Assembly (NCBI RefSeq): GCF_030848805.1
Contig: NC_092358.1
Location: forward strand, 4,960,001 to 5,024,000
Source of the DNA: Temnothorax longispinosus
Taxonomy: Eukaryota > Arthropoda > Insecta > Hymenoptera > Formicidae
Length of the DNA stretch: 64,000 bases
Direction of reading: 5' to 3'
Shown: piece by piece, positions 1 to 11,590 of the stretch
How the letters are laid out: every line of letters starts with the position of its first letter
How positions within the stretch are numbered: the first letter of the stretch is position 1
The notes under the pieces: model-generated
Told to the model about the DNA's origin: nothing
Seen by the model: the letters and a program-made list of their open reading frames with translations, nothing else
The model's database searches: none
Made by a program: the position numbers and the translations under genes

Positions 1-352
1 CGTTTGCCGCGTAGTCTTGTCGGACGCCTTCCTCGATATAAATAAAACTATAAAACCCATTTGTTTTTTCTTTCGCACATCGAGAGAGCCAAGAGAAACG
101 TTCCCAAACCACGTCCGTTCGATTTCCAAGAAATCTAATAGATTTGTGAAGCAAACATAATTAATTTCAATATATTCTTTTCCGTGAATATTGAAATTTA
201 AGGATCGATGTTACATATTTAAAATTAATCAATTTAATCACGTATGCGTATGTTATGATGTTAAAAACGGGGAAATTTCTGCTCTCACGTAATCTCGTGT
301 AACTACGGAAAAGAGATTTAAAATAAAGGTAGAACCTCGTAAATATCTCTTG

Positions 353-595
353 TTTACACTGCTTATTATTGAATTATAGAAAAAATATTTCAGAGAAAAA
401 GAATCATCTGCTCTGAGACGTCAATGTGACGAGCTGCAAAATGTTATTTCCATTATTTCTACAAAAATCATATTTACACTGCTTATCGTTGTGAATTATA
501 GAAAAAACATTTCGGGGAGAGAAAAAAAAACATCTGCTCTGAGACGTCAATGTGACAAACTGCAAAATGTTATTTCCACTATTTCTACAAAAATC
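353..595. repeat. Tandem duplication of a roughly 120-bp unit
   Basis: Copy 1 (353-469) and copy 2 (473-595) share long blocks, for example catctgctctgagacgtcaa and gcaaaatgttatttcca. They differ by a few substitutions and small A-run changes. The short open frames over this stretch on both strands are internal repeats of the same unit and not convincing genes. Confidence 0.8.
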
Positions 596-2763
596 CAAAG
601 CCTTGGCAGAGCCATGACGCACAAGCGAGTCTATTTTCAAGGATTTATTTTTATTTTTAATCACTTTCCATGGTTGCACGTTGATTTTATAAGAGCACAC
701 AACTCGCTATGGAAATTTTCACGCTTCCAACGCTCAATATGTAACTAGACCGGCAGAGTTTCGCGTCGTCTTAAATTTTTACAAAATTGGCCTTGGAATG
801 GACAGGCAAATCGGCTGAACGAGCACAGCACAGCGATGCGACGCCGCGTAAAAAGTTGCCGTACTGTTGTAGCGGTGTTATTCCGGCGTGAGATGATTTC
901 GACACCGAAAACGGGGGCCTCCGTTGTTGTCGGAGGTCATTCGTCGGTTCAACGTTCGGGCCATTTACCTGTCCGCCAACACGAATCCTTGGCCGCTGAC
1001 ATTGTGAGGAGCGACATTAGCATCCCCGCTTGCGGGCGACTATTGTAACACCTCGGAGACAGAGAGACCGACGTGGAAGGGCATACCGAGTGCGCGGATC
1101 GTGAGAGGGACTAAAGAAGAATATTGGAAGCAACAACGAAGAAACATTCGACCCGACAAGACTCGTGTATTATGTCAGAAAGTAAAAATATCGATGTTAT
1201 ATCTATAGTCATTAGAGATGTAGCGGTAAAATAGTGAAAGTAGTCATAACTTACCAAAATTTCGAGATACACTTAATAATAATACTTAATTTATTTCACG
1301 CTTCGTAAATATCTTACATTTAATTACCTACATAAAACTTCGTAATTGCTTTAGAATAATGTTTGCTCGTATATTATTATGTTAATCAAAGAGTCTTATC
1401 TAAAAAAATCTCTTTGTTCAAAAAATAAATTGTATCAGAAAAACATTTGCATATCTGAGAAGCGAGCGGTAGCGAGCAAGCGGTAAGCAAGAACGAAACG
1501 TGTTGTACACGCGGAATGAAGATAATTCAATGAGTTGAATGACCAGTGGCGACGAGAGGCGCCCTACGCGTTCGCCGTTTCGCGCGCGTCCTCGAGTTTA
1601 ACAATTCTCATGAAAATGAAAGAGATGACCTCGCCGGCGTCCCATCTATCGGCATCTCGACCGGCGCTGGAATGACGGAAGAGAGCGAGAGAAGGATTAA
1701 GGCAGGAACTCGGCTTCTCTTTTCGGCTTCGTGGAAGGACGCGCGAAAGAAGAACGAGGAGCAGGAGGAAGAGGAGGAGGAGGGCAGCCTCCGCTGGTTG
1801 CTTCCTCCAAGAGAGTGCCTTGACCCTGAGCCGAGCGCGGCGGAATCTCTTCGAGACGAAGAAGAGAAGAAAAGTGCGAAGGAACCGATGCCTCGGAGTG
1901 TAATCCGGGTCGCGCTACCTTGTCCGTTGACTTTCCGTGGCGTTCGCACAGAAGTCGAGAGGGAGTCCGTCGCTACCGGAGGAAAGCAAAGGGAGACTCG
2001 GTGATGTAATTCTTTGGCCATGAACCCCTAATGAAGATGGCGCAAATCAAAAGTCGATAACCATTCAAGGACATTGCGCGAAAGATACTTTTGGCGGACT
2101 TTAAGCAACAATCGCTTGCGTTCGTGCTACGTTATATTTCTTTATGCAATTACAATTAATGTAGGCAAAAATTATAGAAAAATTAAGTAAGAATATAATT
2201 TCTTGATTTAAAAAATCTTATTTTACGAAAATCATTGTTCCGAACAAAACGCTCGAGAAAGGGAAGACTAAAGAGAGACGGGAGTGACGGAGAAGCGAAA
2301 GAGAGAGTGAGAGAAAAAATAGAGATTAATTAACCGTGAGACTGCGTCTCATCGAAGACTCCATCAATAAAACGGCAAACAATTACAACGAACCGAGAGT
2401 AAAAACACTGAAAATTGTGAAGAACGCGCGTTTCACGTAGCACAGTGTCTTCTATGCAAAACGAAGGGGGAGAAAACGTGAGAGGGGGGCAGGGAGAGAG
2501 AGAAGCGAGACGAAATAAGATAGAGGAGTCTGGAGACGGCGGACGAGGGGGACAAGTCCGGGTTAGGATGGGAGGGAGGCAGGAAGGTATTGCCGGCGGA
2601 CAACCGGTGGAGGTGGCAGGAAGAAGGACGAAGGAGACGAGGAAGGAGAAGCCGAAGGGAGATGACCGGCAAGTCGAACGAAGACGCAAGTTCATATCCA
2701 AGGAGATGTGGGACGATGCCCCGGAGTAACCTCCATCAAGGATGGACTTCCACCATCCACTGA

Positions 2764-2789
2764 CGGCGGCGGCGGCGGCGGCGGCAGCG
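2764..2789. repeat. (GGC)n trinucleotide repeat
   Basis: About eight GGC units. The poly-Ala frame on the reverse strand across it is a repeat artefact. Confidence 0.9.
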
Positions 2790-5070
2790 GCCCCAAGATG
2801 CATTATACATCCTTGTTACACGCGTCTGGACGATTATCTTGTATAACAGCGGATTCGGGTGGATCTCTCGACTAAACCCCATGAAAAATGATCGAATAAA
2901 TTATGGAAAAAAGGGGTATTAATAAAAGTAAAAATCGATTAAAATTATATCTGCAGCAGCGATATAAATACTTCTCTCGATTAAGCGAAATGTTCATACA
3001 TAAATATGACATAAATGAATATTAAACAATTTTTCACGCGGCAATTAAAATCGCTGACCGTTTTTGAAATTTTCACATTTTGGGCTCGACATTTGCTAAA
3101 TCCGCCACTGTGTAGCGGCGAACGGCCTCGATCCGCGAGAAGACGAAACCACGCGTGGCGCGCGGAAAAGCGAGTTCTCCTCGCGGAGAAAAGTGCTTTG
3201 CCCGCGGTGCTCGGTCACCTCGACGAATGCCAGAGAACGGATCGAAACCGCGGTTTGGAGGAGTTTTATACGGGGCGTCCCAGAATTCGCGTACCTTCTT
3301 TCAGCTAGGAGATTCTTTAAGCAATTTTGACGTCTTTTTTTTTGCACAAGTTCTCCTACGATTAACGGAACGTACAATGTACAATATATGATGTTCAATA
3401 TATAGATATAATATATTCTCTTCAATTTAATTAATATTTAATTAATAATAATAAAGGAATAACGTAAAATAAAAAGACATTTCAATAACAATTTATGCAT
3501 ATATATTAAGATTATGTTAGAATAAATAAAATACGGATATTTTACGGATAAACATATTATAGAAATAAAACGTTGAGGAAACTTGTTGAATGATTTTTGT
3601 TTCTCTCACAGATATATTAAATTATACTAAATGAATATTTGTTCTATTTCTATTTCTATTCAACTTTATGAATAGCATGCAGTCACCCAATTACGCGAAC
3701 GAAGTAAAACAATTACCTTGTATTCGCGCGTACCTATTTTATAACCGAGCGAATACACAAGCGCGCGATATAAATCGGTATTTCCGGTGTTTTCCTTCGG
3801 CGAATGCGCGAAACGAGAAGTGAGGTCAATGCTTGCTGAAAGAGACGATCGGCGTTCGAGTAAACAGAAGTACAGGAATGTGGAACGTGCTCATTATACG
3901 GTTGTCTCTTAATCTTAATCTTCGAAAGATACATCCGAATTTTTACAAGCCACGGAAATGCGTTTCGTATATGCGGATACGCTAATTATACGAAAGCGCC
4001 ATGCTCGTATAATATCTCGTAATAATCGAACGTTTTCCCAGATCATTACGAAATCGTCGAAATTCTTCTCAGTTTTCGAATAGAAAGTTTATCCTGCATT
4101 CTTACAACCGAAAACAAATTTAGAAAATCGAGGTTTAAGCAATATTTAAGCAGATATAAATATATATAAGGTATTCTAAGTATATCGCACTATGTATTTC
4201 CAGAAATAAATAACAAAACATTACGAATAAAAAGGATATTCAATATTTCAATATCGAGGCATTAATGATCAGTACAGGACTAAAAATTAAAGAACCTTGC
4301 AATAATAATAATATTTAGAGACAAAAAAAGTATAAATAACAAAGTAGAAGAAATCAATATAGTTATATATATTCAATGTTTTTATCTAAAAATTCCTATA
4401 TTGCTGAATATAAAATGTAAGAAGATTAAAATAAAAGAGATATAAATATGCAAAATTGAAAAAAACAATTCAGAATTACATTCGGGTATACTTATCCAGA
4501 TTTATTTATTATTTAATTTTTTTCAAAGCTTGTTAATTACATTTCTCTTCCCAATTATATTATTTAATTGCACCTTTCATAAATGTGTTCTTATAAACGG
4601 AAAAGATAGCTGTATAATTCTTGCCTCGATATTCGATAATTTCGATTCAAAGGTCAATGACTACGATCATCGATTTTATTGATTTCGATAACCGATGAAT
4701 CAATGAATCAACTTTCCCGGAAATTATTCCAACGAATATCATCACCATCAAGGTCTACCGATGGCGTTTCGTGACTCACTATGCGTGGTCACGAAGTTTC
4801 CGAAGCGACGACCAGAACTCGACCATCCGAAAGAAAGTGTTGCAGTAATATAATCAGTGCACTAATGATTCATGCACGTCGTAATGACCGCGCGCGTATG
4901 CGTGCTCCTCCAAAATCTGTCTTACAAAGTCACACTATACTTTCGCTAATTAACGGTAATCAAGATCGAAAATTTGATCATAACGAGTTAAAAATTACCC
5001 CTTAAGGGACGAATCGCAAAATTACCCGCGCGAGGAATGCTAAATTGCCAACGAGTTTTCTGTCCTTAAA

Positions 5071-5170
5071 TTTCTAATGAGCTTTGTGTTGGTGTCCAAC
5101 AATTATAATTCCTCATAAGATAATATTTTTCTAATGAGCTTTACATTGGTGTCGAAGAATTACAATTATA
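5071..5170. repeat. Degenerate direct repeat, spaced 57 bp
   Basis: tttctaatgagcttt followed by ttggtgtc and aattacaatt/aattataatt occurs at 5071 and again at 5128, with several differences. It is a small local duplication in AT-rich DNA. Confidence 0.6.
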
Positions 5171-6794
5171 TCTCATTATGTCATAATCTTGTTAATATAT
5201 CTTTACTATTTGATAAATATATTGATTAAATACAAAATAAAGCTTTTAGTCATACTTTAACTTGAGTTTTCGTTAATATATAATTTTTTATTTAATTACG
5301 TAAATATATATTTAACTTCTTGATTATCGAGAAAAGTGTGAAAAATTGTTATTGTAGTCGGTCGGAAGATACGAAGATAATTAAAGAGATCACTTCGTCT
5401 CAAAAGAAGGAATCCTTCTGAATAGCATATCCTGAGCTGAGTGTAATGTAGCTAAAAGAAAACTGCTCAAATTAATATCGGATTTCTCAAGCTTATGTCG
5501 ATAAATTTACAATGCTATTACAGTTCAGAATTATCACCGAAAGTCTTATCCTCATAAGCTTTAATTTGGAAAAGGGCACCGTTCCCAACGGCATCGTTCA
5601 CGCATACTCACGCGTGCGCGAAAGTAAATGCGTGTGCACACGGACGCACATGTGTGCGTTGCATGTGCACGACTTATGTGCATTCACGTCACGTGATTTC
5701 GCCTTAACCCAGTGTCAGTGGCCAGTGTTCACAACGAGAGCGCTTTTTGGGTCTAGGTCTGCCGAGGGCGTTCACCCCGCTTACGTTGTTAACACACTTA
5801 CCATACTGCACGAGGCCAATGGCAGGCGTTAGTGTGCGCGCCTCACTTCCTACCACCTTCCACGGGCCGGACGAGGAGAGGCGAGGCGAGGCGAGGCAAG
5901 GCGGCGTCTGCCTACGCCAACTACGACCCGCGGGCACGTGGTCAAGAAGCTTCACTTTTAATCGTCTCGCGATGCAACCGTCCGGTTAGCTTATCGAAAT
6001 CTCGCATAATATAATAAATGGAAACGACAATCGTGTACCGACGATTTGAAATTGTTAAGTTTCACGAGGTGCAGCGACGTGACTTTGAAATGTAAAAAAA
6101 CATACATTTTGCGAAATGGTATCGCAAAATATGATATTGGGTTATGCATAAGTGACACGTGGTCAAAAAATTTTATTTTTATCACCCTACGCGATTTAAG
6201 AGCCACTATATAATTTTGCAGATAAAGTTTTTAGAAATGTTAACTTTTGATACATGGCGATATTATTTTACATGTTTTTCGGATTAAAAAAATTTTTTTT
6301 GGGATTTTACCAACATTTAATAATTATTAATTAACATCGATATTGTATTGTACATATAATGGTATATGAAATTAATGCATAGAATGCATACAACGTGAAA
6401 GAAATCATTAGAAATTCAATAAATGCCATCTATGAGAAAAATATAGCATCGTGCAAAATTAAGAAAACGTATGCATTATGCATTAAAAAATATCATTGTC
6501 AAAGTCATATGTTGCAGACCTTCTGTAAAAATCGACTTATTTGTTTAAAACTTTAAAACCGATTTCAAACGTGCGATACATATACAATCTCACAATCATA
6601 TTCAGAATATCGGTAAGACCAGTGATCGCAAACTGAGATTACTAGCTTCCGGGTCCCGTTACTCGGGCAGCAAATGTAAAGCAAATCGCCGGTTTATACC
6701 CGTTAAAACCGATCGTACTCCCACGTTGGCGATAAGTTTCTGGCACGAAAGGTCAACGCGATAACAAGCAAGCCGGGGAAAGAGCGTCATCGCT

Positions 6795-6893
6795 GTTGCT
6801 GTAGTTGCCGCTGTCGCCGCGAGGCCAGGAGACTTCCGCCTCGTCGACGGCGACGTCGCCGCCGTCGCCGCCGTCGTCGCCGTCGTGACGAAA
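6795..6893. repeat. GTC/GCC trinucleotide-rich tract
   Basis: Interspersed gtcgcc, gccgtc and gtcgtc triplets make a CG-dense low-complexity run. A reverse-strand Ala/Thr-rich frame across it is not a credible gene. Confidence 0.8.
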
Positions 6894-8657
6894 TTCACTC
6901 TCATCCCTATACAGTTATGCCGATCATGTACTTTCGTTGACGCCGAGCGGAAAAGTACCCTAAACGCGATCGGGACGAAACGAATGCGGCGCGCGTTTTA
7001 TACCGTTAGTCCTCAAGGTGATCGCTCGGCTCCGATTCGCTCTTCGCCAACCATCGAGGAATCGCTCGCACGAGATGGAAGACGAGCGCGCGCGAGAGGA
7101 AGAGAGCGGAAGGCGAGGTAGGAAACGCCATGAGAATCGTTCGACATGAATGGACCGGCAGACTCTCGACACCGTTATCGTTATCGCGACTCTGACGTAG
7201 GTAGAAATCGTGCTGCGCGAGCGCGGGCGCGGACGCGGGCGCGCGAGAAACATGCGTCGTGATCGCGAGAAGCTGTCCTGTCGACGTCCATCGGGATATC
7301 TTAATCCTTCAACTGTAGAGAAACTCTCGGGGCACCTCCGTGCGAAGCTGCAATGATCATTTCGATACCGTTGGAACACATATGTCCCGAGGAACTGTTG
7401 AATAAGAGTTCCGAAGAAAGCAAAACAGAATGGCAACAATGTTTCCATTGTTAAAATATGAAATAGAGAAAATTGATTATTAAATAATTGTAACGTGGTA
7501 AGATGATTGACGAATTAGGTAATTCATGAGGAAAATTGACAGTGATATAATATAACAACAGAGGAGAATAGCATCTTGTACTGCTTAATTCAATTTTAAA
7601 TCAATATTATATGTAGAGTAAATATTGCAAACTGAAAAGTCGTGACAATCAACGACTTTCTAGGTAATTTCTACCAAAATCTAATTTTGTATACATTAAG
7701 CCGAATTAAATCGGTTGAAAAGGGTAACAAATAAAAAACGTATTTGGCAAACTGCACAGATTCTTGTCTATTTTGTGTATTAATTCGAACTTGGACGTGG
7801 ACAAGAGAAATTCTTAAAGCCCGTATCTACGGAAGCAGATTCCAGAAAAAGACTACCGGCGTATCGATTTACGGATGCTGCCGGATAGAGAGCATACTAG
7901 CACGGCAATAGAGACACGCATCAGAATCACGGCACAAGTAGTCCGAGGGTAGAACTGCTCTCCGTTATGCAAGATATCGTACTGATACTTCCTGTTGCAT
8001 AGAACACTGTGCAGATACGCATGTGACAATCGTCTCGGTCACGAGACACACCTCCTTATCAAACCATCGACATTCGTTTGTCCGCGCGCGCGTGACCGTC
8101 GGTTCTAAAATAGGATCACTGAACTGATCCTATCGTATGATCTTGATTAACTTTATGTACACTTTTTTTTTTTAATTTTATACATGCAGTGAATTTTCTT
8201 CTATTTACATGGCACACACTTGATTCTATTTTATCGCAATATGTTTTGGTAATTATAATTTCATGTTTTTCTTTTTCTATATAGAATTATTCGATCGTTT
8301 TTAGTAACTTATATATTGAATGCATGAAAAGTGTCGAATAAGTATATCAAAAAAGTATAAATTCTAAGATATATAACATAAAAAGATAAACTTTAATTGA
8401 TACATTTTTAAATTGAGTACAAAAATACCTTAATATTAATATGTATAAATAACATATAATTTATAACGCAAATTATATATTTCAACAGAAAGAGTTTAAT
8501 GCCCATTAATGTAACAAAAAAAACTTAATAATAACAGAATTATAACAGAAAAAAGGATAAAGAAAAAGAAAAGGAATAGAGAAAGTATTTTTCCGAAAGT
8601 ACATTGAACTTTATCCTCGCTTTTCTTCAAAACTAAGAGCATCAAGCCATTTCTCTA

Positions 8658-8697
8658 CACAGATTCTATAGTGCAATAGTGCACTGTAGAATCTGTG
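8658..8697. repeat. Short near-perfect hairpin (18-bp stem, 4-base loop)
   Basis: Stem arms 8658-8675 and 8680-8697 pair at 17 of 18 positions around an atag loop. Function is unknown. The arm is short for an animal pre-microRNA. Confidence 0.7.
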
Positions 8698-8806
8698 GGC
8701 GAGACTTTGAACGGCCAAGATACATGTCTAGATGCTACGAGATCCGCCGCGAAGGCGACGCGAAGGTTTCGATAGGCGAAGAGCCGATGAGAAAAATCGT
8801 TCGCCC

Positions 8807-8831
8807 GTCGAAGTCGAAGTCGAAGTCGAAG
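8807..8831. repeat. (GTCGAA)n hexanucleotide repeat
   Basis: Four GTCGAA units inside a CpG-rich island. Confidence 0.9.
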
Positions 8832-9300
8832 CTCTCACGTCGCGTATGCGTGCCGCGCGCTGCACACCGCTGCACATGCACGCTCGCACACTCGCGCGCG
8901 GCCAAGCCGTTCAGGAACTACGATGCGTGACCTAGTGCCGTTGCGGCGGCGTTCTACCTTCGAACTAGGTCTTCCTCGTTCCCAACTAAGTCCGCTAAGG
9001 CGGCGAATGAGCGTAGAAGGCCAGCGAGAATGCACCACACGACCACGATGGCATCACACACGAGGGGGCGAGGGGACCACCTCTCGCGCGCGCGGATGCA
9101 TCCACCGCGCGTGTCTAATGCGCGTTTATCCGAGCGCGAGTCGAACGCGGGGACACAATGCGCGCGCGAGACGAATGCTCTCGAATGTGCGACCCTGCCG
9201 CGCGTCTTAGAACTCCTGCGAAACCGCGTCGCACGCGTTCGGTTCTAGGTCACGCTCATGCAGACTGCGCTCGCAGACGTTTCTCGCGACGATGATGAAT

Positions 9301-11590
9301 TATGGCAAGAGCCTTAACTACAATAATGTAATAACGCGTGCGAAATCAGGCGCGCGAAAAACCAGGCGAGATCCTGCAAATAGCAGACTATGATAAAAAT
9401 ATCGCAGCAAATAATGACATCAATATAGGAAAGGATTTATTAGATATGTTTTATTAATCTAATACTGAACTGTGTAACAGATAATCGCAAATATAGGAAA
9501 AGATTTATTAGATTATATATTTTTAAAGGAGAAAAATCCGGAATTCAAACGTAAGCAAACAAAATTATTTTGACCGACAAAATCATGTTTAATCGCTTGT
9601 GTAAGAATACATTTAGGGGCCCATTCTGTAAACGTTAACGGCATCATTACGTGCTTTGCGCAGCTTTTCTATGGCATATTATATCTCCCCAAAGCACGTA
9701 ATGATGTCGTTAACGTTTACAGAATAGGCCTCTTAGTCAAAAGAACAAAAATTTCGATACGTCAGAAGATTAGAAAAGATGTTAGTTATTAATACGCGTT
9801 TCATTGCAAAACGTGTTAACATTCTTCCTCGCGGCATTAGATAAGTATGCCCGACGTACGCCGCAATATTTCTTCGCGAGAAACGAAATTCGCGTCGCGG
9901 CCGCGGACGGAATACAGAAACGGGCGATTACGCAAGGCGGATCAAACCGATCTACGTCAGTCGCCATTAGGACGGCACCGTTAGAATTTGCTTGCGTACA
10001 CCCGTATTCGTATTATATACTACATATAGCGACATGCGTGTCTGTGGCGGAATACGTATTAAACGCTGCGGACTCGCGACGAAACACCAACGGGGTCAAT
10101 GCCTTCTATACGGAGCAGTATACCTCGCCGACTTTCCGTAAAGGTATGCCCAGAAACCTCACCCGAGATTCATGCCCGAGTCCAGATAGCGATAAAAACG
10201 AATGTGTTACGGGAATTTCCTTTTCAAAGCGTAATCTCCCAGTAATCCCGATGCCGCCGATTCTCACATCGGGATTCATCGTTGCTATTTATATGACACG
10301 ATGAATTACGTGAAATAATTACCAGTTTGACGTTTCATCACTTATTTCGCGCGAAAGAAGATGCCATGTCAGTGCAATAATTTCTTAATATGTATTCGCA
10401 AAATAAAAATGTTATTCAAGTAAGCGCGATTAATGCATAATTTTGCAATAAGAATAAAATATACATGATCTATTAATCTGTAAATCAAATCACCGATATA
10501 TTCGTCGATGTCACAATATATTACTTTGCATCCACTGTTATTAAATTCTTACGAGATGTTTTGATGTCCATCTTGATTAGCACATCGTAAAAGCAATGAT
10601 AAAAACAAGAAGGCAGATAAAATCTATAATGATAAGAAACCTATACAAGTACAATCGAGTCTTTCGAAGGTAGCGAGGACGTAACTTTTACCTCGAGCGT
10701 TGAACTCTTGGCGAAAAACTCGTGCAGGAACCGTGGTTCATCGAACGAGGTCGCACACGACATCGTACGACGTAAATTTGATAACGATTCGCGGCGTAAA
10801 TAAAGTGATTTGCGAATTTATTACCTAAAAGTGAAAATTTAAGCATGGCGAGTTACAGCACGTTGTACACCTTGTATATAATCGCGAAATAGAACATCCG
10901 ATCAAATCAGCACACGCATGACTGACAACTATGATAAACAAGTGACAAAAACGGCAAAAAAAGATTATTTTTTTTAACTGTAACCTCCTCTTCTGGACCC
11001 TCGCGGCGTAAATCAACCGCGAAAGTTGAGGAGCAGACGACGTGGATTAATATTCGCGATATATTAAACTGCTGAAATGTTATAAAAAGACTATCGAGTT
11101 GTTTTATCTCTTCATTCAGAAAAATTATATCCATATTTGACAAATATTTATCATCGTAAATGTATGCTGAAAAACTATCCTCAAGGTTATTGGAATTTCG
11201 TCTTTAAAATAGTCACCATTTATTCCTAGTTGTAAACTCAAATATATTTTAAAATATTTTCAACTAAAGAAATATTATTATACAACTTAGCATCCATTCC
11301 GTTAGTTATAAATTAAAATATTTTCCGTTGCTACCTATTGGACTATTCTGTTATATTTGTACGAATTAAAATATTTATTTGTGCTAATTTTTTCTTCACA
11401 TTTGTTTGCAAATTAAAATATCTTTCGGTAATATCATACATAAGTACTCGTCTTATTTTGAAACAAGTTCCACGATAATACCATCGGCGATATTTTGAAC
11501 TCAATCCCATTTAGCGACAAAGAAAATCGTCGACAATTCTAATTGCAAAATATGCGAAAAATATACTTGTTATGCATTGAATTTTATTCA
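9301..11590. other. Gene-free region with one fold-back element
   Basis: It holds the fold-back element at 9615-9733 and a moderately GC-rich patch at 9780-10270 that contains a 166-codon open frame (9804-10304, + strand). That frame has no recognised motif and mixed composition. The rest is AT-rich with nothing recognised. Confidence 0.6.
9615..9733. mobile_element. Fold-back MITE-like element, Harbinger-like ends
   Basis: Arms 9615-9657 and 9691-9733 are inverted copies with 40 of 43 positions matching. The unit is flanked by TTA on both sides (9613-9615 and 9733-9735), and the ends read ggggcccattctg and gaggcctattctg. A TWA target duplication and GGG/GGC-type ends are typical of PIF/Harbinger elements. 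Family assignment is an inference; the inverted structure is directly visible. Confidence 0.6.

Larger units (their letters stand above)
1..6600. other. Gene-free region, mostly AT-rich
   Basis: It contains the 353-595 tandem duplication, GC-richer patches at about 830-1060, 1490-2010, 2450-2800 and 3110-3300, and AT-rich DNA from 3300 to 5500. A patch with many alternating CG/CA/TG steps lies at 5590-5700 and a (GGCGA)-like patch at 5877-5905. The open frame at 1546-2004 is charged, low-complexity and unlike any family I know. No gene is supported. Confidence 0.7.
6601..9300. other. Two CpG-rich islands separated by AT-rich DNA
   Basis: CpG-dense DNA lies at about 6640-7340 and 8680-9260, with an AT-rich gap from 7440 to 8650. 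Short Arg-rich frames appear on both strands, as expected from CpG-rich random sequence. These look like regulatory or promoter-type islands, not coding exons. No splice-bounded exon is recognised. Confidence 0.6.

Noticed and set aside
1546..2021. Overlapping charged frames of 152 (+) and 137 (-) codons
   Set aside because: Both are low-complexity, overlap each other antisense and match no known family. No exon boundaries are evident.
6960..7448. Arg/Ser-rich reverse-strand frame of 162 codons
   Set aside because: It spans a CpG-rich island with repeated cgcg words. The SR-like look comes from composition.
8658..8697. Hairpin as a microRNA precursor
   Set aside because: An 18-bp stem with a 4-base loop is too short for a normal animal precursor, and no known mature microRNA is recognised in it.
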